Source: an uncultured Clostridia bacterium (GTDB lineage Bacteria; Bacillota; Clostridia; TANB77; CAG-508). From it: a DNA stretch of 64,000 nt. The notes below the pieces were generated by a model that worked only from the letters and a program-made list of their open reading frames with translations, was not told the origin of the DNA and did no database searches. Each line of letters opens with the position of its first letter. The first letter of the stretch is position 1. Below, piece by piece: positions 9,270 to 18,833 of the stretch. The position numbers and the translations under genes are program-made. The stretch is from positions 62,001 through 126,000 of the forward strand of contig CAKPIK010000002.1 in assembly GCA_934162365.1 (NCBI GenBank), in the 5' to 3' direction.

Positions 9270-9617
9270 ATGGAATTGGTTATAAGTGTAATAATTTGGA
9301 CATTGGCTTTATATGGTTTGTTTGAAATTATAAAAAATATTGTGTATATATGTACATATACAAAACTAAGTATAAATGGAATTTATTTCTTAGTTGTAGT
9401 AAAAAATCAAGAAGAAAATATAGAAGGTTTTTTAAGAAGCTTATTATTTAGAATAATTTATGGAAAAGAAGAAGTAAAAAATATTTTGGTAGTAGATTTA
9501 AATTCAAAAGATAATACTAAAAAAATAGTGGAAAATTTAGAAAAAAAGTATGAACAAATTAACTTGTTAACGATAAAAAATTGTAAAGAATTAATAGATA
9601 ATATTAAAGATGCATAA
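9270..9617 (+). CDS. Membrane-anchored small protein with glycosyltransferase-A-like start
   Basis: The 115-residue protein has one transmembrane segment (residues 3-29) followed by an alpha/beta region. That region's NGIYFLVVVKNQEENIEGFL and ILVVDLNSKDNTKKI pattern resembles the first half of a GT2-type glycosyltransferase fold, including a DLNSKDNT turn where family members have DxSxDxT. It is far too short to be a complete transferase, so either it is a specialised fragment or the likeness is only structural. An AGAGGGG lies upstream. Function unknown. Confidence 0.6.
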   Translation: MELVISVIIWTLALYGLFEIIKNIVYICTYTKLSINGIYFLVVVKNQEENIEGFLRSLLFRIIYGKEEVKNILVVDLNSKDNTKKIVENLEKKYEQINLLTIKNCKELIDNIKDA

Positions 9618-9624
9618 AAATACA

Positions 9625-9653
9625 TTGACAAGTAAATGCATTAAATATAAAAT
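9625..9653 (+). promoter_or_regulatory. Sigma-A type promoter for the 9.7-kb pilin-like gene
   Basis: TTGACA (9625-9630), 17 bases, TAAAAT (9648-9653). The same two hexamers with the same spacing precede the 18.9-kb pilin gene. Confidence 0.6.
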
Positions 9654-9720
9654 AATATTATAAAAATATAGGGATAATGAAAATGAGCTTTATATTTGTC
9701 CACATAAAAAGGAGAAAAAT

Positions 9721-11487
9721 ATGAAAAACATTGTAACTATTGATAATGCATATATAAATTGTAATTTGATGAATAAAAAAACAAGTTTGTTTAACAATAA
9801 AAATATTGATACGAGTCTTGATAATAATAAAGGAATTACAATTGTTTCACTAATAATAACAATTATAGTAATTTTAATAATTTCTTCAACTACTGTAAGT
9901 GTTTCATATAAAAGATTTGAAATAAATAAATTTAATAAAATGAAGAATGATATAGAACTTTTAACAGATAAAGTATCAAATTATTATTTGAAAACAAATA
10001 ATATTCCAGTTGTGTTAGATTCATCTGGAAATAAAATACAATATACATTTACAACATTAAATTTTGATAAAAATTCATCAGATAATTCAATTTATTATAT
10101 ATTAGATTTAGAAGCAATGGATGGCTTAATTTTAAATTATGGAGAAGAAGGATTTAAAAATATAAATGCTTCAGAGGATGTTTATATTATAAACGAGCAA
10201 TCGCATGTAATTTATTATGTAAAAGGTATAAAACTTAATGGGGAATATTATCATTATATTAAAAACGATAAGGAAAATATCAGTGTAATTCCACCTACAA
10301 CACCACAAGTAAAAATTGCAAGTGGAAAATTAGTAACCAACGCAGATGGAACAACATATTATTTAGGAGCCGTTAGTTTAGAGTTTGTTCCTGGAATAAG
10401 TAGTAGTATTGAAATTGAAAGAACAACATATTCAATAAATGGTGGAGAAGAAATAGATATATCAACCTTAACTAATAATTTATATAAATTAAGCGATATG
10501 ACTGCTCAATATTCAATAACATTAAAAACGTATGGAACTAATGGAACTGTTTCAACTACTAATAGTATAATAAAAACTCAAAGAATTAATGTAACAATAA
10601 AGAAAAACTTAAATACAGTGTTAAGCACAACAGACAATATACCATTAGAAGATGAATTTAAAAATAAAATAGTAGTGCCAGCAGGATTTAAAATATTAGT
10701 AGATAGTACAACTGGGTACACTGCGGAGAATATAGATGTAACAAAAGGAATAGTAGTAGAAGACAATAGTGGAAATCAATTTGTATGGATCCCAGTAGGA
10801 AAAATATATACAGATGCTCAAAAAACAGAGATAAATGCCAAAACAATAACATTAGGTAGGTATGAAAATTTTACTAAAAATGTAGAAGGAAAATATACAG
10901 TAAGACAAAGTGCAAATGAATACGAAAACAAAGTGAAAATTGATAATTATACAGAAAATACAGCAGAAAATCACCATAAATCAAGTTATAAAAATGCAAC
11001 AGCAAAAGACATAGGAGATTTTTGTACAAAGACACTTGAAAGTGGTGGATATTATATAGGAAGGTACGAATCAAGAACAGGAACAGAAAGAAACTCAAGA
11101 ACAGATAAATTAACTCCATTAACATTAAAAGCAAATGATTATGTGTATAATTATGTAACACAACTACAAGCATCAGAAAAATGTCAAAATATGTATACAA
11201 ATCAACCATTTGAAAGTGACCTAATAAATAGCTATGCATGGGATACAGCAATAATATTTATACAAGAATTTGAAAACAGTACATATTATAAAACAGATGG
11301 ACAAGCAATCAATCAATCATTATCAAAAATAGGGTTATCAGTATTAAAAGAAACAAAAACAGTAGATAAACAATGTAATATATATGATATGGCAGGTAAT
11401 TGTAGGGAATGGTCAACTGAGACATCTACACAGACACGGATTGAATTGTACAATACGTTCTGGTTATTATTTTTTAAGTGGCTATAG
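9721..11487 (+). CDS. Pilin-like surface protein with formylglycine-enzyme/lectin-like domain, 3' end frameshifted
   Basis: ATG 9721 follows AAAGGAG. Residues about 38-60 form a type IV prepilin-like segment (NNKGITIVSLIITIIVIL): a Gly before the hydrophobic helix, but no Glu at +5. A coiled stalk and a beta-rich region follow. From about residue 300 comes a formylglycine-generating-enzyme-like domain (VPAGFKILVDSTT, NQFVWIPVGKIY, GGYYIGRYESR, YDMAGNCREWS). In this frame the protein ends in an unrelated 17-residue tail at 11487. One extra base between 11422 and 11446 moves the expected C-terminus to the +2 frame, where it runs to 11563. It shares its C-terminal domain with the 57.9-kb pilin gene. 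It is probably a surface-displayed binding protein, damaged or misread. Confidence 0.75.
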   Translation: MKNIVTIDNAYINCNLMNKKTSLFNNKNIDTSLDNNKGITIVSLIITIIVILIISSTTVSVSYKRFEINKFNKMKNDIELLTDKVSNYYLKTNNIPVVLDSSGNKIQYTFTTLNFDKNSSDNSIYYILDLEAMDGLILNYGEEGFKNINASEDVYIINEQSHVIYYVKGIKLNGEYYHYIKNDKENISVIPPTTPQVKIASGKLVTNADGTTYYLGAVSLEFVPGISSSIEIERTTYSINGGEEIDISTLTNNLYKLSDMTAQYSITLKTYGTNGTVSTTNSIIKTQRINVTIKKNLNTVLSTTDNIPLEDEFKNKIVVPAGFKILVDSTTGYTAENIDVTKGIVVEDNSGNQFVWIPVGKIYTDAQKTEINAKTITLGRYENFTKNVEGKYTVRQSANEYENKVKIDNYTENTAENHHKSSYKNATAKDIGDFCTKTLESGGYYIGRYESRTGTERNSRTDKLTPLTLKANDYVYNYVTQLQASEKCQNMYTNQPFESDLINSYAWDTAIIFIQEFENSTYYKTDGQAINQSLSKIGLSVLKETKTVDKQCNIYDMAGNCREWSTETSTQTRIELYNTFWLLFFKWL

Positions 11488-11563
11488 CACAAGTAGCAGA
11501 CAAGAAAGTAACACACTGGCTTCTTATGATAGATATTCTTTCCGTCCAATATTATATCTGTAG
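11447..11563 (+). pseudogene. Frameshifted C-terminal end of the 9.7-kb pilin-like protein
   Basis: In the frame starting at 11447 the translation reads CTIRSGYYFLSGYSTSS and continues to YDRYSFRPILYL and a stop. It aligns residue for residue in layout with the end of the 57.9-kb paralogue (CTRRGGNF to YSFRPLLYM). The distance from the shared GAG codon (11419) to the shared Cys codon is 28 bases here and 27 in the paralogue, so a single inserted base explains the break. Confidence 0.8.
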
Positions 11564-11623
11564 AATAGATAAATATATTGAGATAAGTATAGTTTTTAAA
11601 TTAATGAAAAAATAAATTTTCAC

Positions 11624-11652
11624 TTGATTTTCAAACTAATTAATGCTAAAAT
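11624..11652 (+). promoter_or_regulatory. Promoter of the riboswitch-ATPase transcript
   Basis: TTGATT (11624-11629), 17 bases, TAAAAT (11647-11652), placing the transcription start just before the riboswitch. Confidence 0.55.
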
Positions 11653-11666
11653 AAAAAATAATTTAA

Positions 11667-11792
11667 AAGGGAGTAGCTAAAAACTACTAATCAACAATCG
11701 CGATTTGTATAATCTGGTTAGTAACCTTTAAGGTAAGCAAGACTTTTAAAAATGAGTATTATTACCCATTTTTGGAAGTCTTTTTGTTTTCC
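11667..11792 (+). promoter_or_regulatory. yybP-ykoY (manganese) riboswitch with terminator
   Basis: The leader contains GGGAGTAGC, the 3-way-junction spacer region, ATCTGGTTAGTAACC and GGTAAGCAAGAC, which together match the yybP-ykoY aptamer pattern. A long imperfect hairpin (from AAGACTT to AAGTCTT, 11749-11787) with a T5 run follows. The family senses Mn2+ and turns on expression, usually of Mn2+ exporters. The downstream gene is a cation P-type ATPase, the most common partner. The expected mechanism is anti-termination when Mn2+ is bound. The identification comes from sequence pattern, not from a covariance search. Confidence 0.85.
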
Positions 11793-11816
11793 AATTAGGG
11801 TAAAGAAGGAGGAAAA

Positions 11817-14516
11817 ATGAATACTTGGTATAATAAAAGTATTGAAGAAACTAGAAAAGAATTTAACACAAATATCGAAGGTGGGCTAAGTACAGCTCAA
11901 GTAAAAGAAAAGCAAACACAATTTGGATTTAATGAATTAACAGCAAAGAAAAAGAAAAGTTTAATTATTAAATTTTTAGAACAATTTAAAGATTTTATGA
12001 TAATTGTTTTAATAATAGCAGCTGTTGTATCTGGAGTGATAGGAGTTGCACAAGGAGAGGGGATAACAGATACAATAATTATCTTAATAGTGGTAATAGT
12101 TAATGCGATAATTGGTGTAGCACAAGAAAATAAAGCAGAGAAATCTTTAGAAGCTCTTCAAAAATTAAGTAGTCATGCTTCTAAAGTAATTAGAGATGGG
12201 AAACTAGTTGTAATTCCATCGAAAGAGTTGGTACCAGGAGATATAGTTGTTTTAGATACAGGAGATTATGTTCCGGCAGATTTAAGAATAATAGAAGCAA
12301 TTAACTTAAAATCACAAGAAGCAGCTTTGACAGGTGAATCTGTTCCAGTAGAAAAGATGGCGGAAGCAATATCAGCTAATGAAGTTGGAATTGGAGATAG
12401 AACAAATATGTTGTTTTCTTCTAGCTTAATAACATATGGTAGAGGAAAAGGAATTGTTGTTGAAACTGGTATGAATACAGAAGTTGGAAAAATAGCTCAA
12501 ATAATAAATTCAACAGAAGAAGGAACAACACCACTTCAAGAAAAATTAAATAAATTAGGAAAAACATTAGGGATAGTAGCATTAGCAATATGTGCAATAA
12601 TATTTATAGTTGGTATGATTTATGGAAAAGAACCAGTTCACATGTTTATGACAGCTGTAAGTTTAGCAGTTGCAGCAATACCAGAAGGACTGGCTGCTGT
12701 ATCTACAATAGTTTTAGCAATTGGTGTTCAAAGAATGGTTAAGAAAAATGCAATTGTTAAAAAATTACCAGCAGTTGAAACACTAGGAAGTGCATCTGTA
12801 ATTTGTTCAGATAAAACAGGAACTTTAACACAAAATAAAATGACAGTTGAAAAAATTTTTTATAATAATTATTTGATTAGTATGAGAGATAATATTGCAA
12901 TAGATAATGAATTAGAAAAACTTATATATATATCAATGCTTTGTAACGATACAAAAGTTGGAGCAGATAATGAACTTACAGGAGATCCAACTGAAACAGC
13001 ATTAATAGATATGGGAATGAAACTAAATATTGATGTTCATAAAATATTTGATATAGATAGATTAGCTGAATTACCATTTGATTCAGAAAGAAAATTAATG
13101 TCTACTGTTCATAAAATTAATGATAAATATATTGTCTATACAAAAGGCGCAGTAGACGAATTATTAAAAAAATGTGATAACTACATTATAAATGGAAAAA
13201 TAGAAGAAGACTTAGAAAACTATAAATCACAAATAGGCAAAACAAATGAAGAATTAGCTAAAAATGCATTAAGAGTTTTAGGCTTTGCATATAAAGAATT
13301 AGATAAATTGCCAACAAACGAAGAAATGCAAAAAATAGAAAATCATTTGACTTTTGTTGGAATGGTAGGAATGATAGATCCACCAAGAGAAGAAGCAAAA
13401 CTAGCAGTTGAAAAGTGTAAGTCAGCAGGAATAAAAACTGTTATGATAACCGGTGACCATAAAATAACTGCTACTGCAATAGCAAAACAATTAGGAATAT
13501 TGGAAAATGAAAGCGAAGCAATAACAGGTGCTGAACTGGAAAAAATGTCAGATGAAGAGTTAATAAAAAATATAAGGCATTATTCAGTTTATGCAAGAGT
13601 TGCACCAGAACATAAAGTAAGAATAGTGAGAGCATGGCAAGCTAATGGAGAAATAGTTGCAATGACAGGTGATGGTGTAAATGATGCACCTGCTCTAAAA
13701 AATGCGGACATTGGTTGTGCAATGGGAGTTGTAGGTACAGATGTTGCAAAAGAAGCGGCAGATGTAATATTAACAGATGATAACTTTGCAACAGTAGTTT
13801 CAGCAGTAGAAGAAGGAAGACGAATATATGGAAATATTTTAAAAGCAATTCAATTTTTACTTTCAAGTAATGTTGGAGAAATTATAGTATTGTTTACATC
13901 TATAATGATTACACCACTACTTGCAAAATGGTTTGGAATTACAGATATAAGTGCATTAGAACCATTACTTCCAATACAAATTTTATGGATAAACTTAGTA
14001 ACTGATTCACTTCCAGCATTAGCATTAGCAGTTGATCCAGCGGAAAAAGATATTATGAATAAAAAACCTAAGAAGGAAAAAGGTATATTTACAAAAGGAA
14101 TGAGCTTAAGAGTTATTTATCAAGGAATTATGATAGGCCTAATTACCTTAGCAGCATTTATAATAGGATTAGCAACACCAAGTGCAACAACAGATGCAGA
14201 AAAAATACAAATAGGGCAAACTATGGCATTTTGCGTATTAGCATTATCAGAGCTTGTACATGTATTTAATGTAAGAGATAATAAAAAATCAATATTCAAA
14301 GGTGGATTATTTAACAATTCAAAATTAATTTGGGCCACAATAGCATCATCATCATTAATGTTTGTAATATTATTTATACCAGCATTAAGAGATATATTTA
14401 GTATAGCAATGTTACCAAAAGAGAATATTTTAGAGACAGTATTATTAGTATTTTCACCAATACTAATAGTAGAAATATTTAAATTATTTAAAATAAATAC
14501 AACAAAAGATGAATAA
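11817..14516 (+). CDS. P2A-type cation-transporting ATPase, probably Mn2+/Ca2+ efflux
   Basis: The 899-residue protein has all P-type landmarks: LTGESVPVEK (actuator), SDKTGTLTQNKM with the phosphorylated Asp at residue 332, and TGDGVNDAPALKNADIG (hinge). Four hydrophobic helices lie in the first 320 residues and six in the last 220. The PEGL motif in TM4 (AAIPEGLAAV) and TM6 NLVTDSLPAL are typical of SERCA/YloB-like Ca2+/Mn2+ pumps. The Mn2+-riboswitch leader points to manganese export as the physiological role; family knowledge alone would suggest calcium. It stands alone with a bidirectional terminator after it. Confidence 0.92.
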   Translation: MNTWYNKSIEETRKEFNTNIEGGLSTAQVKEKQTQFGFNELTAKKKKSLIIKFLEQFKDFMIIVLIIAAVVSGVIGVAQGEGITDTIIILIVVIVNAIIGVAQENKAEKSLEALQKLSSHASKVIRDGKLVVIPSKELVPGDIVVLDTGDYVPADLRIIEAINLKSQEAALTGESVPVEKMAEAISANEVGIGDRTNMLFSSSLITYGRGKGIVVETGMNTEVGKIAQIINSTEEGTTPLQEKLNKLGKTLGIVALAICAIIFIVGMIYGKEPVHMFMTAVSLAVAAIPEGLAAVSTIVLAIGVQRMVKKNAIVKKLPAVETLGSASVICSDKTGTLTQNKMTVEKIFYNNYLISMRDNIAIDNELEKLIYISMLCNDTKVGADNELTGDPTETALIDMGMKLNIDVHKIFDIDRLAELPFDSERKLMSTVHKINDKYIVYTKGAVDELLKKCDNYIINGKIEEDLENYKSQIGKTNEELAKNALRVLGFAYKELDKLPTNEEMQKIENHLTFVGMVGMIDPPREEAKLAVEKCKSAGIKTVMITGDHKITATAIAKQLGILENESEAITGAELEKMSDEELIKNIRHYSVYARVAPEHKVRIVRAWQANGEIVAMTGDGVNDAPALKNADIGCAMGVVGTDVAKEAADVILTDDNFATVVSAVEEGRRIYGNILKAIQFLLSSNVGEIIVLFTSIMITPLLAKWFGITDISALEPLLPIQILWINLVTDSLPALALAVDPAEKDIMNKKPKKEKGIFTKGMSLRVIYQGIMIGLITLAAFIIGLATPSATTDAEKIQIGQTMAFCVLALSELVHVFNVRDNKKSIFKGGLFNNSKLIWATIASSSLMFVILFIPALRDIFSIAMLPKENILETVLLVFSPILIVEIFKLFKINTTKDE

Positions 14517-14521
14517 AAAAT

Positions 14522-14553
14522 AAAAAGGATTGATTTCAAAATCAATCCTTTTT
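14522..14553. terminator. Bidirectional terminator
   Basis: A7-G-G-A-T-T-G-A-T stem with its complement, with T5 on both sides, between the ATPase (+) and the TraX-like gene (-). Confidence 0.85.
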
Positions 14554-15219
14554 CTATGCAAAATACTTTATCAAATATAAAACCATTAAATGTAATGGAT
14601 AAAAAATATAAAGTAAATATCTTGAATCTGTTCCTTTTTTGCCATTGTAAAGATTTATTGGGATTAGAGACAAACATGCAAAGGGTATAATTAAAAGATA
14701 TTCATATCGTGAAGTTTGTATAAATTGAAAATAGTAATTAATAAATGTTATTAAAATAAAAAATATATTCATATATGATTTTTTATTTTTAAATATATAA
14801 AATAAAAATATTGTTGCGATTCCAAACCAACCATAATCAAAGTAAAAGAATTGGGCAATAATTGCACATAGTATAACAATTATATATCCTAATAATTTAT
14901 TTTTAATTTTATTAAATAAGGTAATTGCCAACAAACCTAATAAAAGTGTAAACAAAATATTTAGGTTAAAATTATTAGAAAAAGTACTTTCAAAAAGCAT
15001 ATAAGGAATTTGTGAAATAATAGCAAATATTCCAAGTCTAAAAAAGTATTTCCCTAAATTTTTGGTATGAATATATCCTTCAGTTAAACAAAAGGCGAAT
15101 ATAGGAAAAGAAAGCCTACCAATATAATTCATAAAACTAAAATTGTTAAAAATAGTGTACCCTAAATGGTCAAACAACATTGAAATTAATGCAATGATTT
15201 TTAATACAAAACTGGTCAT
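14554..15219 (-). CDS. TraX-family membrane protein
   Basis: The 221-residue protein has about seven to eight transmembrane helices. Its first 75 residues carry the TraX hallmark: LKIIALISMLFDHLGY, IGRLSFPIFAFCLTEGY and a short H-T-K. Characterised F-plasmid TraX acetylates pilin, but the chromosomal Bacillota members are of unknown role, possibly acyl transfer to a surface polymer. It is upstream of ytxC's terminator region on the - strand, with ytxC transcribed first and a 40-base gap, so both may be on one message. Confidence 0.85.
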   Translation of the reverse strand: MTSFVLKIIALISMLFDHLGYTIFNNFSFMNYIGRLSFPIFAFCLTEGYIHTKNLGKYFFRLGIFAIISQIPYMLFESTFSNNFNLNILFTLLLGLLAITLFNKIKNKLLGYIIVILCAIIAQFFYFDYGWFGIATIFLFYIFKNKKSYMNIFFILITFINYYFQFIQTSRYEYLLIIPFACLSLIPINLYNGKKGTDSRYLLYIFYPLHLMVLYLIKYFA

Positions 15220-15259
15220 AAAAAATCTCCTTTATATAAGGAGAATATATCATAAAAAT

Positions 15260-16123
15260 TTAAAAATGTAAATCTGTTGAAACTGGTCTTGAATTTGCTT
15301 TATAAAAAAGACAAATGTCGCAATCTTCGCATATTTGCACTTTATCTTGAAATATTAATTTAAGAGTATTTATAAATTCGTCTGTATATCCATCTATTAA
15401 ATGTATAGTTATTTTTCTTGGCACTAAATTTAATAATGTGTTTAAAGCATAGTCATTTGAAGAAAAAGAAATATCTGATACGTATTTAGCCTTTTTTAAA
15501 TTTTCATTACAATTAATAATATTCTTATTATCATCTATTATTGTAGAAGTTTTGTCTTTGTAAATTAGGTGCAAATGATCGGTTTGGGTATATTCCGTTT
15601 CTGATTTTACATATAGCTTTAATATATTAACAAATTCTATATACTCTTTGTCTATTAAAAATTTATTAACACCTAAATCTATTTGCGCATTTATAAAATC
15701 ATTGTAATTAGTTAAATTAAAATCAATGAAAGCCTGAAGATAAAGTGAATGTGAGACACAAATTTTTTTATATACTTCATTATTGATCAAATCATATCTT
15801 AATGCTGAGTTATCTTTTATTAAAGCTATTACATTATCTAAAATTTTCTTTTTTTCTTGGGCATTAAAGTAAAAATAATTTAAACTTAAATCTTTGCATA
15901 TAATATCTTCTTCGCATAAATCAATAATTGTTTTTGTTATAGTATTTGATAAAAAATTTGAAAATTTTAATTCTTCATTACCAGTATAATGAAGAATGAT
16001 ATTGTTAAAATGTTTGAATTTTTTAATACTTATGTAAGTATTATCCAAGCTTATTTTTTCAAAATTTTTTAGTAAATAATTTATAATTCTAGAATTATTA
16101 GTTTTAACACAAAATGATTTCAT
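15260..16123 (-). CDS. ytxC: Putative sporulation protein YtxC
   Basis: The 287-residue protein has the YtxC arrangement: a variable N-terminus, a helical middle (ITKTIIDLCEEDIICK), a FLIDKEYIEFVNILKLYV block, and a C-terminal LLNLVPRKITIHL region. That region leads into a short Cys cluster (CEDCDIC) close to the stop. YtxC proteins are found in endospore formers and assigned to sporulation by distribution; the biochemical function is unknown. It is one of several independent sporulation markers in the window. Confidence 0.82.
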   Translation of the reverse strand: MKSFCVKTNNSRIINYLLKNFEKISLDNTYISIKKFKHFNNIILHYTGNEELKFSNFLSNTITKTIIDLCEEDIICKDLSLNYFYFNAQEKKKILDNVIALIKDNSALRYDLINNEVYKKICVSHSLYLQAFIDFNLTNYNDFINAQIDLGVNKFLIDKEYIEFVNILKLYVKSETEYTQTDHLHLIYKDKTSTIIDDNKNIINCNENLKKAKYVSDISFSSNDYALNTLLNLVPRKITIHLIDGYTDEFINTLKLIFQDKVQICEDCDICLFYKANSRPVSTDLHF

Positions 16124-16223
16124 AAAATAAAAAAAGCCTCCTTGAATTAATATATATTATCTACTAAAAAGTTTTTAGATATACATATTTTATTCATGAA
16201 AGCTTTTATTTGTAGCTTGTTTA

Positions 16224-17813
16224 TTAATAATAAATCATATAATCTATATCCGGAAAAATAGGATCTTTTTTATTAATATCTTTTAAGAAATTTTCATCAA
16301 TTTCATTATTTTTTAAAGCGTAATATAATTTAGTAAATCTACCAATATGATCTTTAATTCTTTTCTTAGCATAATCTACCATAGTTCCATTTGTAATTAT
16401 AAATAACCAGTCACTGCTTTGTGCAAGCAATAATTCACGAGCACATTGGTTTAATGCAGCTTTTTTTAATTTATCAGTTTCATTAGGAAATAGGTGAGCA
16501 AGCTCAACCATTCTATCTCCAGCTTTGTGTAAATGTCTATGAGCATAATCATTTGTTTCATTAAGCCACACACCGTTATATCCATTAGCACCCCAACTAG
16601 AACGGCATGGAGTACATTCTTGCATTTCTGGATATTTATCTATATATTCGCCAGGTGTAATTAAAGCAAAATTACAGTTATCATAATAAATCTTTTTAAA
16701 TAAAGTATAAAGCCATAATGGACCTTCATACCACCAGTGACCATAAAGCTCTGCATCATAAGGACATAATATAATTGGTGGCTTATCCATATAAGGAGCA
16801 ATATTGTTTATTTGTGCTTGTCTTGAATCAAAAAAGTGACCTGCTTGCTTATATACAGAATCCAAAGCCCATTGAGGATTGTAATAATCTTTTTCACAAT
16901 CTTTACCAGTAATTCTATAATATTTTATGCTAGTTGGGACTCTGGCACCGTTAGATGCAATATAAGGTTTAATATAATCATAATCTAAATCATAACCGAT
17001 ATCTCTATAATATTCTCTATAATTATAATCTCCTGGATATCCATTTATAGAACTCCAAACTTGACGAGAAGATTCTAAATCTCTACCAAAAGCAACAATT
17101 CCTTCAGGCGAAACTATTGGACTACAAGTTCCATATATAGGAGTAGGGTTTGCATATAAAATTCCATGTGTTTCAGTTATAACATATTCAATACCAAATT
17201 CTTTTAAATATTTATCAGCCTCTGGTACATAACCACATTCAGGAAGCCAAATACCACGTGGCTTTCTTCCAAAATATTTTTCATAAGTTTGAACCCCAAC
17301 AGCAATCTGAGCTTTTACTGTTTTTTCATTAACAAATAAAATAGGGAAGAAACCATGTGTTGCGCCACAAGTTATTATTTCTAATACACCAATATCTTGA
17401 AAATGTTTAAAACCTTGTATGATATTACAATTATATACATCCTTAAATATATGTAAATCATTTGAATATCTATCAAAATAGTATTTAGATAAACTATTTA
17501 ATCTTTCATCATATTTTGTACGTTCAAGTTCTTTTTTACAAAGTTCAATATGTTTTTCTAAATATTTAATATAACGTTTTTGCAACAATTTATTGTCTAA
17601 CATAGAAAGAAGAGGTGGAGTCATTGACATTGTAATTCTAAAATCAACTTTTTCTTCTTCTAATTTTTTGAAATTTAATAATAATGGTATATATGTTTCT
17701 GATATTGCTTCAAATAGCCATTGCTCTTCTAAATAATCTTCACTTTCTGGGTGATGGACAAATGGAAGATGAGCATGTAAAACGAAGCTTACATATCCGT
17801 TTATTTGTTTCAT
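16224..17813 (-). CDS. GH57 family 1,4-alpha-glucan branching enzyme
   Basis: The 529-residue protein starts with GYVSFVLHAHLPFVHHPE, the first GH57 motif. It contains GIWLPECGYVP, whose Glu near residue 190 is the family nucleophile, and CPYDAELYGHWWYEG, whose Asp near residue 353 is the acid/base. A C-terminal helical domain (about 400-529) carries the DWLFIITNGTMVDYA region seen in GH57 branching enzymes (DUF1957). It introduces alpha-1,6 branches into glycogen-like glucan. The next upstream gene on the same strand is a DUF4912 protein, a pairing seen in other Clostridia. Confidence 0.92.
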   Translation of the reverse strand: MKQINGYVSFVLHAHLPFVHHPESEDYLEEQWLFEAISETYIPLLLNFKKLEEEKVDFRITMSMTPPLLSMLDNKLLQKRYIKYLEKHIELCKKELERTKYDERLNSLSKYYFDRYSNDLHIFKDVYNCNIIQGFKHFQDIGVLEIITCGATHGFFPILFVNEKTVKAQIAVGVQTYEKYFGRKPRGIWLPECGYVPEADKYLKEFGIEYVITETHGILYANPTPIYGTCSPIVSPEGIVAFGRDLESSRQVWSSINGYPGDYNYREYYRDIGYDLDYDYIKPYIASNGARVPTSIKYYRITGKDCEKDYYNPQWALDSVYKQAGHFFDSRQAQINNIAPYMDKPPIILCPYDAELYGHWWYEGPLWLYTLFKKIYYDNCNFALITPGEYIDKYPEMQECTPCRSSWGANGYNGVWLNETNDYAHRHLHKAGDRMVELAHLFPNETDKLKKAALNQCARELLLAQSSDWLFIITNGTMVDYAKKRIKDHIGRFTKLYYALKNNEIDENFLKDINKKDPIFPDIDYMIYY

Positions 17814-17842
17814 TTGTAACTCCTTAATTTATTTAATACGTT

Positions 17843-17871
17843 GTAGGGGCAGGTGTTTTATGCCTGCCCTA
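17843..17871. repeat. REP-like palindrome, copy 1
   Basis: GGGGCAGGTGTTTTATGCCTGCCC forms a hairpin without a T run, in the gap between the GH57 and DUF4912 genes. A diverged copy of its complement is at 20951. Confidence 0.5.
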
Positions 17872-17876
17872 ATATT

Positions 17877-18677
17877 CTAATTCCAAGAAGATGAGGAAGA
17901 AGATGTATTTATAACTTTTTTATTAGAATCTTCTAATAATTCATCTTTGAAAAATCTTTTATAAAAATCATATACTTTATATATTTTATTAATTCCAATT
18001 AAACGCAAAGTAGATATATCTTTAGTATGAATTTCATTTGTTTTTACATTTTTAAAATTAATTGTATTTGGTAATTCATCTAATAAAATGTGGTCGTTTG
18101 GAAACTCAATATCGTTAGATGAAGAAACATAAAGATAATCATTTTTGATATTCTCTTCATAGTTAATTGTCTTACGACCAAGTTCTACTTTGTATTCACA
18201 GTTGGTATCATTTACATGTATATACCAACTATTGGCAAAGTCATTTATTTCAATTTCAAAACTATAATTTTTAGTTAAATTAAATACCTTTAATATTGGC
18301 ACTGTATTATTAAAGAAATTTTCACCATATTCATTAATAAATTTATTTCTATCGTAATCTGAAATGTCCCAATAAACAAAAAGTACATTTGGAGTTTGAT
18401 ATAGTATTTTAACTATAGTTTCATTATATCTATAAGGTAAATCATAGTACTCTGCAACAATGTTTTCTTCTAATTTTTTAACGGCTTTTGTAGATGTGCT
18501 TTTTCTAGTTGTAGTTTTAGTAGCTTTAGTAGCACTTTTATTAGTTGATGTTTTTTTTGTTGTAGTAGCCTTGGTAGTTTTTTTTGTACTTGAACTAGCC
18601 CTAGTTTTAGCACTTTTTGCAACAGTCTCTTTTTTATTTAAATTCTCAGTTTTTACTTCTTTTGTAGTTCTTGGCAT
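17877..18677 (-). CDS. DUF4912-domain protein with basic low-complexity N-terminus
   Basis: The 266-residue protein has a Thr/Lys/Ser/Ala-rich N-terminal tail (residues 1-75, many TKKTT/STKK repeats) likely to be disordered and positively charged. Residues about 78-190 form a DUF4912 domain (LPYRYNETIVKILYQTP, NVLFVYWDIS, SWYIHV). It is the likely operon partner of the GH57 branching enzyme: same strand, gene order DUF4912 then GH57. Inference: the domain has a carbohydrate-binding-like beta-sandwich pattern and may help attach the enzyme or glucan. It ends in a Ser-rich tail (SSSSSWN). Confidence 0.82.
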   Translation of the reverse strand: MPRTTKEVKTENLNKKETVAKSAKTRASSSTKKTTKATTTKKTSTNKSATKATKTTTRKSTSTKAVKKLEENIVAEYYDLPYRYNETIVKILYQTPNVLFVYWDISDYDRNKFINEYGENFFNNTVPILKVFNLTKNYSFEIEINDFANSWYIHVNDTNCEYKVELGRKTINYEENIKNDYLYVSSSNDIEFPNDHILLDELPNTINFKNVKTNEIHTKDISTLRLIGINKIYKVYDFYKRFFKDELLEDSNKKVINTSSSSSSWN

Positions 18678-18833
18678 TTAAAATAAAATCCTCCTTAGTA
18701 AAAATAAATAATATTAACAAAATAATATAACAAAAAATAAATAAATACAATAGTTAAATAATATTTTTTTAAAATTTTAAATACATTGAATTTGTTGAAA
18801 ATATAAAAAAATTTCATATATGAGCAAAAAAAA

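Noticed and set aside
14120..14677. 185-codon - strand ORF across the ATPase end
   Set aside because: Runs through a bidirectional terminator and overlaps TraX-like gene and ATPase; no SD.
18460..18681. Val/Leu-rich + strand ORF
   Set aside because: Complement of the Lys/Thr-rich tail of the DUF4912 protein.
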